The translations under genes and the position numbers were made by a program. Positions 1 to 5,841 of a stretch of DNA of 5,841 nucleotides are shown piece by piece; position 1 is the stretch's first letter, and each line of letters begins with the position of its first letter. Below the pieces are notes generated by a model that saw only the letters and a list, made by a program, of their open reading frames with translations, did no database searches and was not told the DNA's origin. The stretch comes from Bacteroidales bacterium (lineage in GTDB: Bacteria > Bacteroidota > Bacteroidia > Bacteroidales > UBA7960), in the NCBI GenBank assembly GCA_007131895.1, contig SLPR01000392.1, positions 1 through 5,841 of the forward strand, given 5' to 3'.

Positions 1-1133
1 GCATGCTTTCCTCAGCAGAGTATGTTTTTTTCATGGCAGAGCATCTCAGCAAAACTTCGGTGAAACGCATTATGCTTCCTGATACTTTGGGTATACTCAA
101 TCCGGAACAAACAGAACGTTTTTGCGGATTAATGGTGAACAGGTTTCCAAATACGCATTTCGACTTTCATGCCCACAACGATTATGACCTGGCCACTGCC
201 AATGTATTTTCGGCACTGAAAGCAGGAGTAAAAGGTGTGCATACCACAGTTAACGGACTTGGAGAGCGTGCCGGAAATGTTCCCCTTGCCAGTGTAATGG
301 GTGTGCTGAATGATCATCTGAGAATGCAAAACACTCTGGTGGAAACCAAACTTTCGCACGTATCGCGCATGGTAGAGCTCTTCAGCGGATTGCGTGTGCC
401 GGCCAATAAACCGCTCACCGGCGACTATGTATTCACCCAATGTTGCGGCGTGCATGCCGATGGCGACAGCAAGGCCAATTTGTATTTCAATGATCTGCTG
501 CCCGAACGCTTCGGAAGATCCCGGCAGTATGCCCTTGGAAAGACTTCCGGCAAGGCCAACATTACCAAAAATCTTGAAGAACTGGGCATTGAACTGTCGA
601 AGGAAGATCTGTTGAAAGTTACCCAAAGAGTCATTGAACTGGGAGACAAGAAAGAAACGGTTACCATTGACGATCTTCCCTACATCATCTCCGATGTACT
701 CAAAAGTGACAAAGTAGAGCAAAAGGTAAAACTGATCAATTACAGTCTGAGTATCGCAAAGGGGTTAAAGCCGGTTGCCTCGGTAAGTCTGTGTATTGAC
801 GATGATATCCATACCGAAACTTCGGTGGGTGACGGACAATACGATGCGTTTATGAAAGCCGTTCGGAATATCTATCTGCGACAGGAAAAGGAATATCCTG
901 CCCTTACCGATTACCTGGTCACCATACCGCCGGGCGGAAAAACCGATGCCCTGGTCGAGACGACCATCAGCTGGGAATATCATGAGAAGGAATTCAAAAC
1001 CCGTGGACTGGATGCCGATCAAACTTCCGCAGCCATCAAAGCCACCATCAAAATGCTCAATATTATTGCCGGAGCAGATGATGCCCAGGCCAAAAACATA
1101 ATCAAAACTGCAAATTATCAACCACAAACTTAG
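1..1133 (+). CDS. leuA: 2-isopropylmalate synthase (LeuA-type, with regulatory domain), 5'-truncated by the window edge
   Basis: This enzyme condenses acetyl-CoA with 2-oxoisovalerate to 2-isopropylmalate, the first committed step of leucine synthesis, in the cytoplasm. The window holds 376 residues ending at TAG (1131-1133). The ATG at base 3 is probably an internal Met: the protein begins mid TIM-barrel and lacks the family's N-terminal DTTLRDGEQ motif, so about 130-150 residues lie upstream. Visible are DTLGI (27-31), the metal-binding HAHND (56-60), GLGERAGN (85-92), the linker motif GVHADGD (149-155) and GKTSGKANI (179-187). The C-terminal leucine-sensing domain spans about 240-355, with GDGQYDAF at 276-283. 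The sequence resembles the Bacteroidota synthase subfamily of about 500 residues. leuB directly downstream supports the leucine role. A citramalate or other alpha-keto-acid synthase activity cannot be excluded from sequence alone. Family assignment is firm; exact substrate is inferred. Confidence 0.9.
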   Translation, partial: MLSSAEYVFFMAEHLSKTSVKRIMLPDTLGILNPEQTERFCGLMVNRFPNTHFDFHAHNDYDLATANVFSALKAGVKGVHTTVNGLGERAGNVPLASVMGVLNDHLRMQNTLVETKLSHVSRMVELFSGLRVPANKPLTGDYVFTQCCGVHADGDSKANLYFNDLLPERFGRSRQYALGKTSGKANITKNLEELGIELSKEDLLKVTQRVIELGDKKETVTIDDLPYIISDVLKSDKVEQKVKLINYSLSIAKGLKPVASVSLCIDDDIHTETSVGDGQYDAFMKAVRNIYLRQEKEYPALTDYLVTIPPGGKTDALVETTISWEYHEKEFKTRGLDADQTSAAIKATIKMLNIIAGADDAQAKNIIKTANYQPQT

Positions 1134-1206
1134 TCTCAACCTTAATCCCGCATCCATCCGGTCGCGGGACTTCGCTAACGCTCAGCCTTAACCTAAACCT
1201 CAGTCC
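1129..1206. repeat. Degenerate CTNA(A/G)(C/T) hexamer repeats in the leuA-leuB gap
   Basis: Two blocks of degenerate hexamers flank the centre of this gap. The left block (1129-1148) reads CTTAGT, CTCAAC, CTTAAT, then CC, and contains the leuA TAG stop. The right block (1181-1206) reads CTCAGC, CTTAAC, CTAAAC, CTCAGT, then CC, and ends directly at the leuB ATG. The 20-base blocks 1129-1148 and 1187-1206 agree at 15 of 20 positions in direct orientation. The 73-base gap (1134-1206) is much longer than the 15-base gaps later in the operon. No Bacteroidota promoter of the TAnnTTTG type is visible in it. Function is unknown; it could be a dispersed intergenic repeat that inserted here. Confidence 0.6.
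1146..1169 (+). other. Short inverted repeat (possible hairpin) between leuA and leuB
   Basis: TCCCGC (1146-1151) and GCGGGA (1164-1169) are perfectly complementary over 6 bases around a 12-base loop. No T-run follows, so it does not look like an intrinsic terminator. It could be a transcript-stabilising or mild regulatory hairpin, or just part of the repeat element that fills this gap. Confidence 0.4.
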
Positions 1207-2277
1207 ATGAATCTAAAAATCGCAGTACTCGCCGGCGACGGCATCGGCCCCGAAATAACCGAACAGGCAATTAAAGTGATCAATGCTGTTTGCCACAAAA
1301 AGAATCACACCCCTCAATATACTTACGCCCTCACGGGAGCTGCTGCCATCGACCAGGTGGGAGAACCCTATCCCGAAGAAACCCACCGGATTTGCATGGA
1401 AGCAGATGCAGTGCTCTTTGGCGCCATCGGCGATCCACGCTTCGATAATGATCCGAAAGCAAAAGTCAGACCTGAAAAGGGACTGCTGGCCATGCGCCAG
1501 AAGCTCGGACTCTACGCCAATATCAGGCCTGTCAGCACTTTTAAATCACTGGTGCACAAATCGCCTCTCAAACAGGAGCTTGTGGAAGGTGCAGATTTTG
1601 TTGCCATCAGGGAGCTTACCGGGGGCATTTATTTTGGCCGGCCCCAGGGCCGTTCGGAAGATGGGAATACTGCATACGATACGTGCGTGTACCATCGTTA
1701 TGAAATTGAACGCATTGCCAAGCTGGCTTTTGAGTTTGCCCTGAAAAGGCGCAAAAAACTCACCATGGTTGACAAAGCCAATGTGCTGGCTACCTCAAGA
1801 TTATGGCGCGAAACCGTTCAGCAAATGGCCCCGCAATATCCGGAAGTGGAAGTGGAATACATGTTTGTAGATAACGCCGCCATGCAGATTATCCAGGGGC
1901 CCAAAAGGTTTGATGTGATTGTTACCGAAAATATGTTTGGAGATATCCTTACGGATGAGGCCAGCGTGATTACCGGTTCACTGGGACTTTTGCCAAGTGC
2001 ATCCATTGGTCTGCATACTTCTGTTTTTGAGCCCATCCATGGCTCCTACCCCCAGGCGGCCGGAAAAAACATCGCCAATCCTGTGGCTACGGTTTTATCT
2101 GCGGCTCTGATGTTTGAATACGCATTCAACCTGCCTGTTGAAGCAGAAATGATACGCAAATCTGTTGAAGCTTCACTTGAAGAAGGCGTTGTAACAGAAG
2201 ATATCAACCGTGAAAAGGCATCCACCACTTCTGATGTGGGCGATTGGCTGGCAGATTTTGTTCAGAAAAACTTCTAA
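1207..2277 (+). CDS. leuB: 3-isopropylmalate dehydrogenase
   Basis: LeuB oxidises and decarboxylates 3-isopropylmalate to 2-oxoisocaproate with NAD+, Mg2+ or Mn2+, the third enzymatic stage of leucine synthesis, as a cytoplasmic dimer. At 356 residues it has the normal family length. The ATG start is fixed by the N-terminal motif KIAVLAGDGIGPEI (4-17). By alignment from memory with the Thermus enzyme, the substrate-loop residues are E90, L93 and L94, which point to isopropylmalate rather than isocitrate or tartrate. The substrate arginines are R97, R107 and R135, the catalytic pair is Y142 and K190, and the metal aspartates are D222, D246 and D250. The C-terminal cofactor region reads HGSYPQAAGKNIANP (278-292), where Q283 replaces the usual Asp that binds the NAD ribose. 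No Shine-Dalgarno precedes the start; the upstream bases are CCTCAGTCC. The gene lies 73 bases after leuA and 15 before thrA. Confidence 0.97.
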   Translation: MNLKIAVLAGDGIGPEITEQAIKVINAVCHKKNHTPQYTYALTGAAAIDQVGEPYPEETHRICMEADAVLFGAIGDPRFDNDPKAKVRPEKGLLAMRQKLGLYANIRPVSTFKSLVHKSPLKQELVEGADFVAIRELTGGIYFGRPQGRSEDGNTAYDTCVYHRYEIERIAKLAFEFALKRRKKLTMVDKANVLATSRLWRETVQQMAPQYPEVEVEYMFVDNAAMQIIQGPKRFDVIVTENMFGDILTDEASVITGSLGLLPSASIGLHTSVFEPIHGSYPQAAGKNIANPVATVLSAALMFEYAFNLPVEAEMIRKSVEASLEEGVVTEDINREKASTTSDVGDWLADFVQKNF

Positions 2278-2283
2278 CCCAAC

Positions 2284-2288
2284 AAGGA
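2284..2288 (+). promoter_or_regulatory. Possible ribosome binding site of thrA
   Basis: AAGGA lies 4 bases before the thrA ATG, within the 15-base leuB-thrA gap. The spacing is short and Bacteroidota rely little on Shine-Dalgarno pairing, so its role is uncertain. It does agree with the chosen start at 2293. Confidence 0.4.
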
Positions 2289-2292
2289 AAAC

Positions 2293-4743
2293 ATGAAAGT
2301 ATTAAAATTCGGGGGAACATCCGTAGGGAGCGCAGAAGCCATTCTCGCTGTAATCAGCATTGTTAAATCCATGAAGAACGATGGAAAGAAAACCATCATC
2401 GTCTGTTCTGCCATGCATGGAGTAACGGCAGACCTGGTTGATCTCATAGATAAAGCCATCAGGGGAAAGGATGTAAGTCCGGGATTGAAAGCTCTCGAGG
2501 TAAAGCATTATGAGGTGGTAAGAAAACTCCTGGAGGTTAAACGACACAACCATGCCTTGCTGGGCCTGAAGCTCTTGTTCAACGAGCTGGAAGAATTGCT
2601 GGCAGGCATCAAGGCCATTGGCGAAGCCTCCATGCGGGTGAGAGACAAAGTGCTGTCCTACGGAGAGTTGTTGTCTTGTTTTATGAACTCTCATTTCATC
2701 AACCAGAATTGTGGCAAAACCTTGTTTGTCGATACCCGCAAAATCATCCGGACAGACAGCAATTTCGGCAAGGCCAATGTCAACACCCCCATCACCCGCA
2801 AGCTGGTGCTTAAATACCTGGACGAAAACGATGCGGAGTTTTATATTTTCACAGGGTTTATCGCTTCCAATGATCAGGGTGATACCACCACTCTGGGAAG
2901 GGGTGGATCGGACTATACAGCGGCCATTGTTGCAGCTGCAACCGGTAGCAGGGAGATACAAATATGGACCGATGTGGATGGAATCATGACAGCAGATCCG
3001 CGATGGGTGAAAAAGGCTTTCTCCATTCGCCAGCTTTCTTATGACGAAGCCATAGAGCTGTCTTATTTCGGGGCCAAAGTAATCCATCCGCCAACCATGA
3101 TTCCGGCTCAGGAAAAAAAGATCTCCATCATTATCAGAAACACCTTCAATCAAAAATTCCGGGGTACCCGTATAAGCCCGCGTTCTTCTACCAATGGCTC
3201 GCTGATTAAAGGAATCTCATTTATTCCTCAGATAAGCCTCATTACCTTACAGGGTAGTGGTATGGTAGGAAACAGGGGATTCAGCGGGCGGCTGTTCAAA
3301 GTGCTCGCCGACAATGGAATCAACATCATCCTCATTACCCAGGCTAGCTCTGAACACAGCATTACCCTGGCCGTCAGTCCTGCCGACCAGGAATTTGCCA
3401 GCCAGGCCCTACACAAAGAGTTTGAGCAAGAGCTGGCTCTGAAAAGAATCCGTCCGCCACAGGTTGAAAATCACCTGAGCATCATTGCTGTGGTGGGAGA
3501 GAACATGCGCCATACCAAGGGACTATCGGGAAGATTTTTCAGCGCTCTGGGACGCAGCGGGGTAAATGTGGTTGCCATTGCCCAGGGATCTTCAGAGTTG
3601 AATATTTCTACGGTGGTTGATCAGCAGGATCTCTCCAAGGCCATGAATTCAGTGCACGATGCCATGTTCCTTTCCCCAGTAAAAACCCTGAATGTTTTTT
3701 GCTGTGGAATAGGAAATATTGGGGGCACACTGCTTGGTCAGATTCAATCCAACCAGCAGTTTCTTGAAGAAAAAAGACAGGTAAAACTCAACCTGGCAGG
3801 CATCTGCAACAGCAGCAAAATGCTCATAAAAACTGAGGGGATTTCACCTGATCACTGGAGGACTTTGCTGGATACCGAAGCAGAAAATGCCACAGTTCAG
3901 GATTTTATCGATAAAGCCATCAGCGAGAATCTCCCCAATTCGGTTTTTATTGACAATACCGGTAGCCCCGATGTAGCTTCCTTGTATTCCAGACTTTTCG
4001 AACGCAGCATTTCGGTGGTAGCCTGCAATAAAATTGGGGTATCGGGTTCTTACCAGCAATATACCCTTAACCGGGATGCGGCTCTTCGCAACAATGCCGA
4101 TTACTGGTATGAAACATCGGTGGGGGCCGGACTGCCTATCATCAAAACCCTTCACGAACTGCTCATCAGCGGAGATCGCATTATCAAGATAGAGGCTATT
4201 CTTTCCGGTACCATTTCTTACATCTTCAATAACTACAAAGGGAAGCGCACCTTTGCCGAAGTCGTAAAAGAGGCTCAGGCCAAAGGTTTCACAGAACCTA
4301 ACCCCCGGGACGACCTGAGCGGGCTCGATTTTGCCCGCAAGATGCTGATCCTGGCCCGCGAAACAGGATTGAAAATGGAGCTGGAAGACATTAAACTTCA
4401 GCCCATTTTGCCCGGGGCATGCCTGCAGGCAGAAGGGCCGGAAGAGTTCTACCTGGAGCTGGAAAAAGCTGAAAAGCACTTTGAAGCGTTGAAAAAAAAG
4501 GCAGAGGCGGAAAACCTCGCACTGCATTACGTGGGCATTCTCTGCGACGGCAAGGCAACTATCCAATTGTTGATGCTGGATACAAAGCATCCTTTTTACA
4601 ATCTTACCGGCAGCGACAATATCATTTCATTAACCACCAACCGCTATCTTCACAACCCAATGGTAATTAAGGGGCCTGGTGCCGGGGCAGAAGTTACGGC
4701 GGCCGGAGTTCTGTCTGACCTGGTGAGGGTGGCAGCAAAATAA
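2293..4743 (+). CDS. thrA: Bifunctional aspartokinase / homoserine dehydrogenase
   Basis: This 816-residue fusion performs the first and third steps of the aspartate pathway: ATP-dependent phosphorylation of aspartate, and NAD(P)H reduction of aspartate semialdehyde to homoserine. Length and order match E. coli ThrA (about 820). The kinase domain (about 1-295) has KFGGTS (5-10), LGRGGSDYTA (201-210), WTDVDGIMTADPR (225-237) and FGAKVIHP (259-266). Two ACT-type regulatory domains follow (about 315-390 and 395-460), with ITQASSEHS (348-356) and IAQGSSELN (429-437). The dehydrogenase (about 465-816) has the Rossmann motif GIGNIGG (472-478), NK (579-580), VGAGLP (610-615), LSGTISYIFN (637-646) and EPNPRDDLSGLDFARK (668-683). 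E668, D679 and K683 match yeast E208, D219 and K223. The ACT glutamines Q350 and Q431 correspond to plant threonine-binding residues, so threonine feedback is likely. The start at 2293 places KFGGTS at the usual distance. All domains are intact, and thrB follows after 15 bases. Confidence 0.97.
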   Translation: MKVLKFGGTSVGSAEAILAVISIVKSMKNDGKKTIIVCSAMHGVTADLVDLIDKAIRGKDVSPGLKALEVKHYEVVRKLLEVKRHNHALLGLKLLFNELEELLAGIKAIGEASMRVRDKVLSYGELLSCFMNSHFINQNCGKTLFVDTRKIIRTDSNFGKANVNTPITRKLVLKYLDENDAEFYIFTGFIASNDQGDTTTLGRGGSDYTAAIVAAATGSREIQIWTDVDGIMTADPRWVKKAFSIRQLSYDEAIELSYFGAKVIHPPTMIPAQEKKISIIIRNTFNQKFRGTRISPRSSTNGSLIKGISFIPQISLITLQGSGMVGNRGFSGRLFKVLADNGINIILITQASSEHSITLAVSPADQEFASQALHKEFEQELALKRIRPPQVENHLSIIAVVGENMRHTKGLSGRFFSALGRSGVNVVAIAQGSSELNISTVVDQQDLSKAMNSVHDAMFLSPVKTLNVFCCGIGNIGGTLLGQIQSNQQFLEEKRQVKLNLAGICNSSKMLIKTEGISPDHWRTLLDTEAENATVQDFIDKAISENLPNSVFIDNTGSPDVASLYSRLFERSISVVACNKIGVSGSYQQYTLNRDAALRNNADYWYETSVGAGLPIIKTLHELLISGDRIIKIEAILSGTISYIFNNYKGKRTFAEVVKEAQAKGFTEPNPRDDLSGLDFARKMLILARETGLKMELEDIKLQPILPGACLQAEGPEEFYLELEKAEKHFEALKKKAEAENLALHYVGILCDGKATIQLLMLDTKHPFYNLTGSDNIISLTTNRYLHNPMVIKGPGAGAEVTAAGVLSDLVRVAAK

Positions 4744-4758
4744 TTTAAAAAGAAGTGT

Positions 4759-5700
4759 ATGGACAGTAAAAGTATCAGTGTTTTTGCGCCGGCCTCAGTG
4801 GCCAATGTTGGATGTGGCTATGATATCCTGGGTTTTGCCCTGCACGAGCCGGGCGATAAGGTCATTATGCATCTGAATGACACCGGCAAAGTAACCCTGG
4901 ACCGCATCGAAGGAGATGAGGGGCGATTGCCCCGTGACCCCGACCGGAACATTGTAAGCGCTGTGGTGAATTATTTTCTTGAAAAAACAGGAATACGACA
5001 GGGGGTAAGCATTGAACTGTACAAGCAGATGCCCTTCGGAAGCGGTCTTGGCTCCAGCTCGGCCAGTGCCGTAGCAGGACTGGTGGCCATCAACGAATTG
5101 ATGGATACCCCTTTAACCCGTGAAGAGCTGCTGCCCCTGGCGATGGAAGGAGAAAGACTGGCCTGCGGGAATGCCCATGCCGACAACGTAGCCCCTGCCC
5201 TGCTGGGCGGGCTGGTGCTCATCAGAAGTTATGACCCGCTGGATGTAATTCAACTGCCCTACCCCGAAAACCTTCATGCCGCAATTCTCTACCCACATGT
5301 GGAGATCCCAACCCTGGAAGCACGTAAAATACTCAAAACCAATATCCCCATGACCGATGCCATCAAGCAGTGGGGAAATGTGGCAGGACTGGTGGCAGGC
5401 TTTTGCACACACAACACAGAACTTATTGGCCGCAGCCTGGAGGATTTCATCATTGAACCCGTGCGTGCCATGCTGATACCACACTTCTATGAGATGCGCA
5501 AAATTGCCACCGACCAGAAAGCCCTTGGGTTTGGCATCTCCGGCTCAGGCCCCTCGGTATTTACCCTTTGTCAGGAAAAAAATACAGCACAGAAGATATT
5601 GAACCTTCTTCAGGAACTATTGCACAAGGATGGCATTGACTCGACACCCTTCCTGTCGGCAATCAACAAAACGGGCCCTGTGGTAGAGAGAATACATTAA
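4759..5700 (+). CDS. thrB: Homoserine kinase (GHMP family)
   Basis: ThrB uses ATP to phosphorylate homoserine to O-phosphohomoserine, the substrate of threonine synthase, in the cytoplasm. At 313 residues it has the family's usual length. The three GHMP motifs are present: the N-terminal FAPASVANVGCGYD (9-22), the phosphate-binding loop PFGSGLGSSSASA (92-104) and the C-terminal GFGISGSGPSVF (257-268). HADN (140-143) and the C-terminal INKTGP (302-307) also fit homoserine kinases rather than mevalonate or galactose kinases. The ATG at 4759 places the first motif at residue 9, and only a weak purine run, AAGAAG (4750-4755), precedes it. The gene starts 15 bases after thrA, whose homoserine dehydrogenase makes its substrate, so coupled expression is expected. 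thrC, the usual next gene, is not seen before the window ends. The TAA stop is at 5698-5700. Confidence 0.97.
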   Translation: MDSKSISVFAPASVANVGCGYDILGFALHEPGDKVIMHLNDTGKVTLDRIEGDEGRLPRDPDRNIVSAVVNYFLEKTGIRQGVSIELYKQMPFGSGLGSSSASAVAGLVAINELMDTPLTREELLPLAMEGERLACGNAHADNVAPALLGGLVLIRSYDPLDVIQLPYPENLHAAILYPHVEIPTLEARKILKTNIPMTDAIKQWGNVAGLVAGFCTHNTELIGRSLEDFIIEPVRAMLIPHFYEMRKIATDQKALGFGISGSGPSVFTLCQEKNTAQKILNLLQELLHKDGIDSTPFLSAINKTGPVVERIH

Positions 5701-5841
5701 AAACATTTGAGTATCGGCTATGATTAATAAAAGTCTGAAACTTGCATTACCGAATAGATTCCTCGCTACACTTCGTTGCGCTCGGAATGACATACACTTC
5801 ATTTATTGTTGAGGTGGGGGAGGGAAATGGGCGCTGCGCGC
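5701..5841. other. Gene-free tail after thrB
   Basis: No convincing coding region, promoter or intrinsic terminator is visible in these 141 bases. The only pairings before the repeat are weak: AAGT/ACTT (5731-5734 with 5740-5743) and TCGG/CCGA (5714-5717 with 5750-5753), neither followed by a T-run. A dispersed repeat occupies 5756-5791, and a G-rich stretch (about 5810-5832) leads to a GC-rich window end. Confidence 0.6.
5756..5791 (-). repeat. Dispersed intergenic repeat (spurious-peptide type)
   Basis: Read on the - strand this begins GTCATTCCGAGCGCAACG and ends GCGAGGAATCT; one frame translates to SFRAQRSVARNL. Such sequences recur in intergenic spaces of many Bacteroidota and other environmental genomes and give rise to spurious predicted peptides. 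The outer ends ATTCC (5758-5762) and GGAAT (5784-5788) are complementary, and CGC (5764-5766) can pair with GCG (5778-5780), giving an imperfect hairpin. Assignment to the family is from memory of its consensus; only one copy of the full form is in this window. Confidence 0.6.

Noticed and set aside
129..722. Open frame of 197 codons on the - strand inside leuA
   Set aside because: It overlaps the conserved synthase barrel and resembles no family I recognise.
1146..1169. Intrinsic terminator between leuA and leuB
   Set aside because: The 6-bp stem is followed by CTTCGC rather than a T-run.
2302..3153. Long open frame (283 codons) on the - strand inside thrA
   Set aside because: It lies wholly within a well-conserved kinase domain on the other strand and shows no recognisable domain, so it is a shadow of thrA codon use.
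4492..4500. A-AAA-AAG slippery heptamer in the correct phase for -1 frameshifting in thrA (residues 734-736), followed by a small GAGG/CCTC stem (4504-4507 with 4515-4518)
   Set aside because: The conserved dehydrogenase continues in the zero frame to its normal C-terminus. The site encodes three lysines in a K/E-rich helix, and the -1 frame gives only an unremarkable extension.
3844..4590. Long open frame (248 codons) on the - strand inside thrA
   Set aside because: It is antisense to the conserved homoserine dehydrogenase domain; its Cys- and Phe-rich translation has no recognisable motif.
5711..5756. Possible terminator hairpin after thrB
   Set aside because: The stems are about 4 bp with mismatches, the larger has a loop of over 30 bases, and no T-run follows.
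5827..5841. ATG at the window end after a G-rich run, as a possible start of a downstream gene such as thrC
   Set aside because: Only five codons (M-G-A-A-R) are visible and they do not resemble a threonine synthase N-terminus.

Overview
The window carries four collinear + strand genes of amino-acid biosynthesis: the 3' part of a leuA-type 2-isopropylmalate synthase gene, complete leuB, complete thrA (fused aspartokinase / homoserine dehydrogenase) and complete thrB. About 140 bases of non-coding sequence follow. No RNA gene, mobile element, CRISPR array or phage gene is visible.

The organism is most likely a member of the Bacteroidota, inferred from family resemblance rather than a search. 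The LeuA fragment matches the distinctive Bacteroidota/Flavobacteria-like synthase with a C-terminal regulatory domain. The LeuB C-terminal region has the variant HGSYPQAAGK. leuB starts without a Shine-Dalgarno sequence. The tail after thrB carries a short dispersed repeat whose reverse-strand translation (FRAQRSVARN) is a familiar spurious peptide in environmental bacterial genomes. Base composition is moderate and even across the four genes, so nothing suggests recent transfer.

Layout: leuA (1-1133, N-terminal part outside the window); a 73-base gap with a hexamer-repeat and hairpin structure (1134-1206); leuB (1207-2277); a 15-base gap; thrA (2293-4743); another 15-base gap; thrB (4759-5700); then a gene-free tail (5701-5841) with the dispersed repeat. 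The last three genes are packed as an operon, and leuA probably belongs to it.

Together the genes supply two linked pathways. LeuA and LeuB perform the first committed step and the oxidative step of leucine synthesis; leuC and leuD are not in the window. ThrA performs the first and third steps of the aspartate family and ThrB phosphorylates homoserine, leading to threonine and from there to isoleucine; asd and thrC are not in the window. I found no sign of a new biological system. The most unusual material is in the two non-coding stretches, which share a CTTCG-N(3-4)-CGCTC core.
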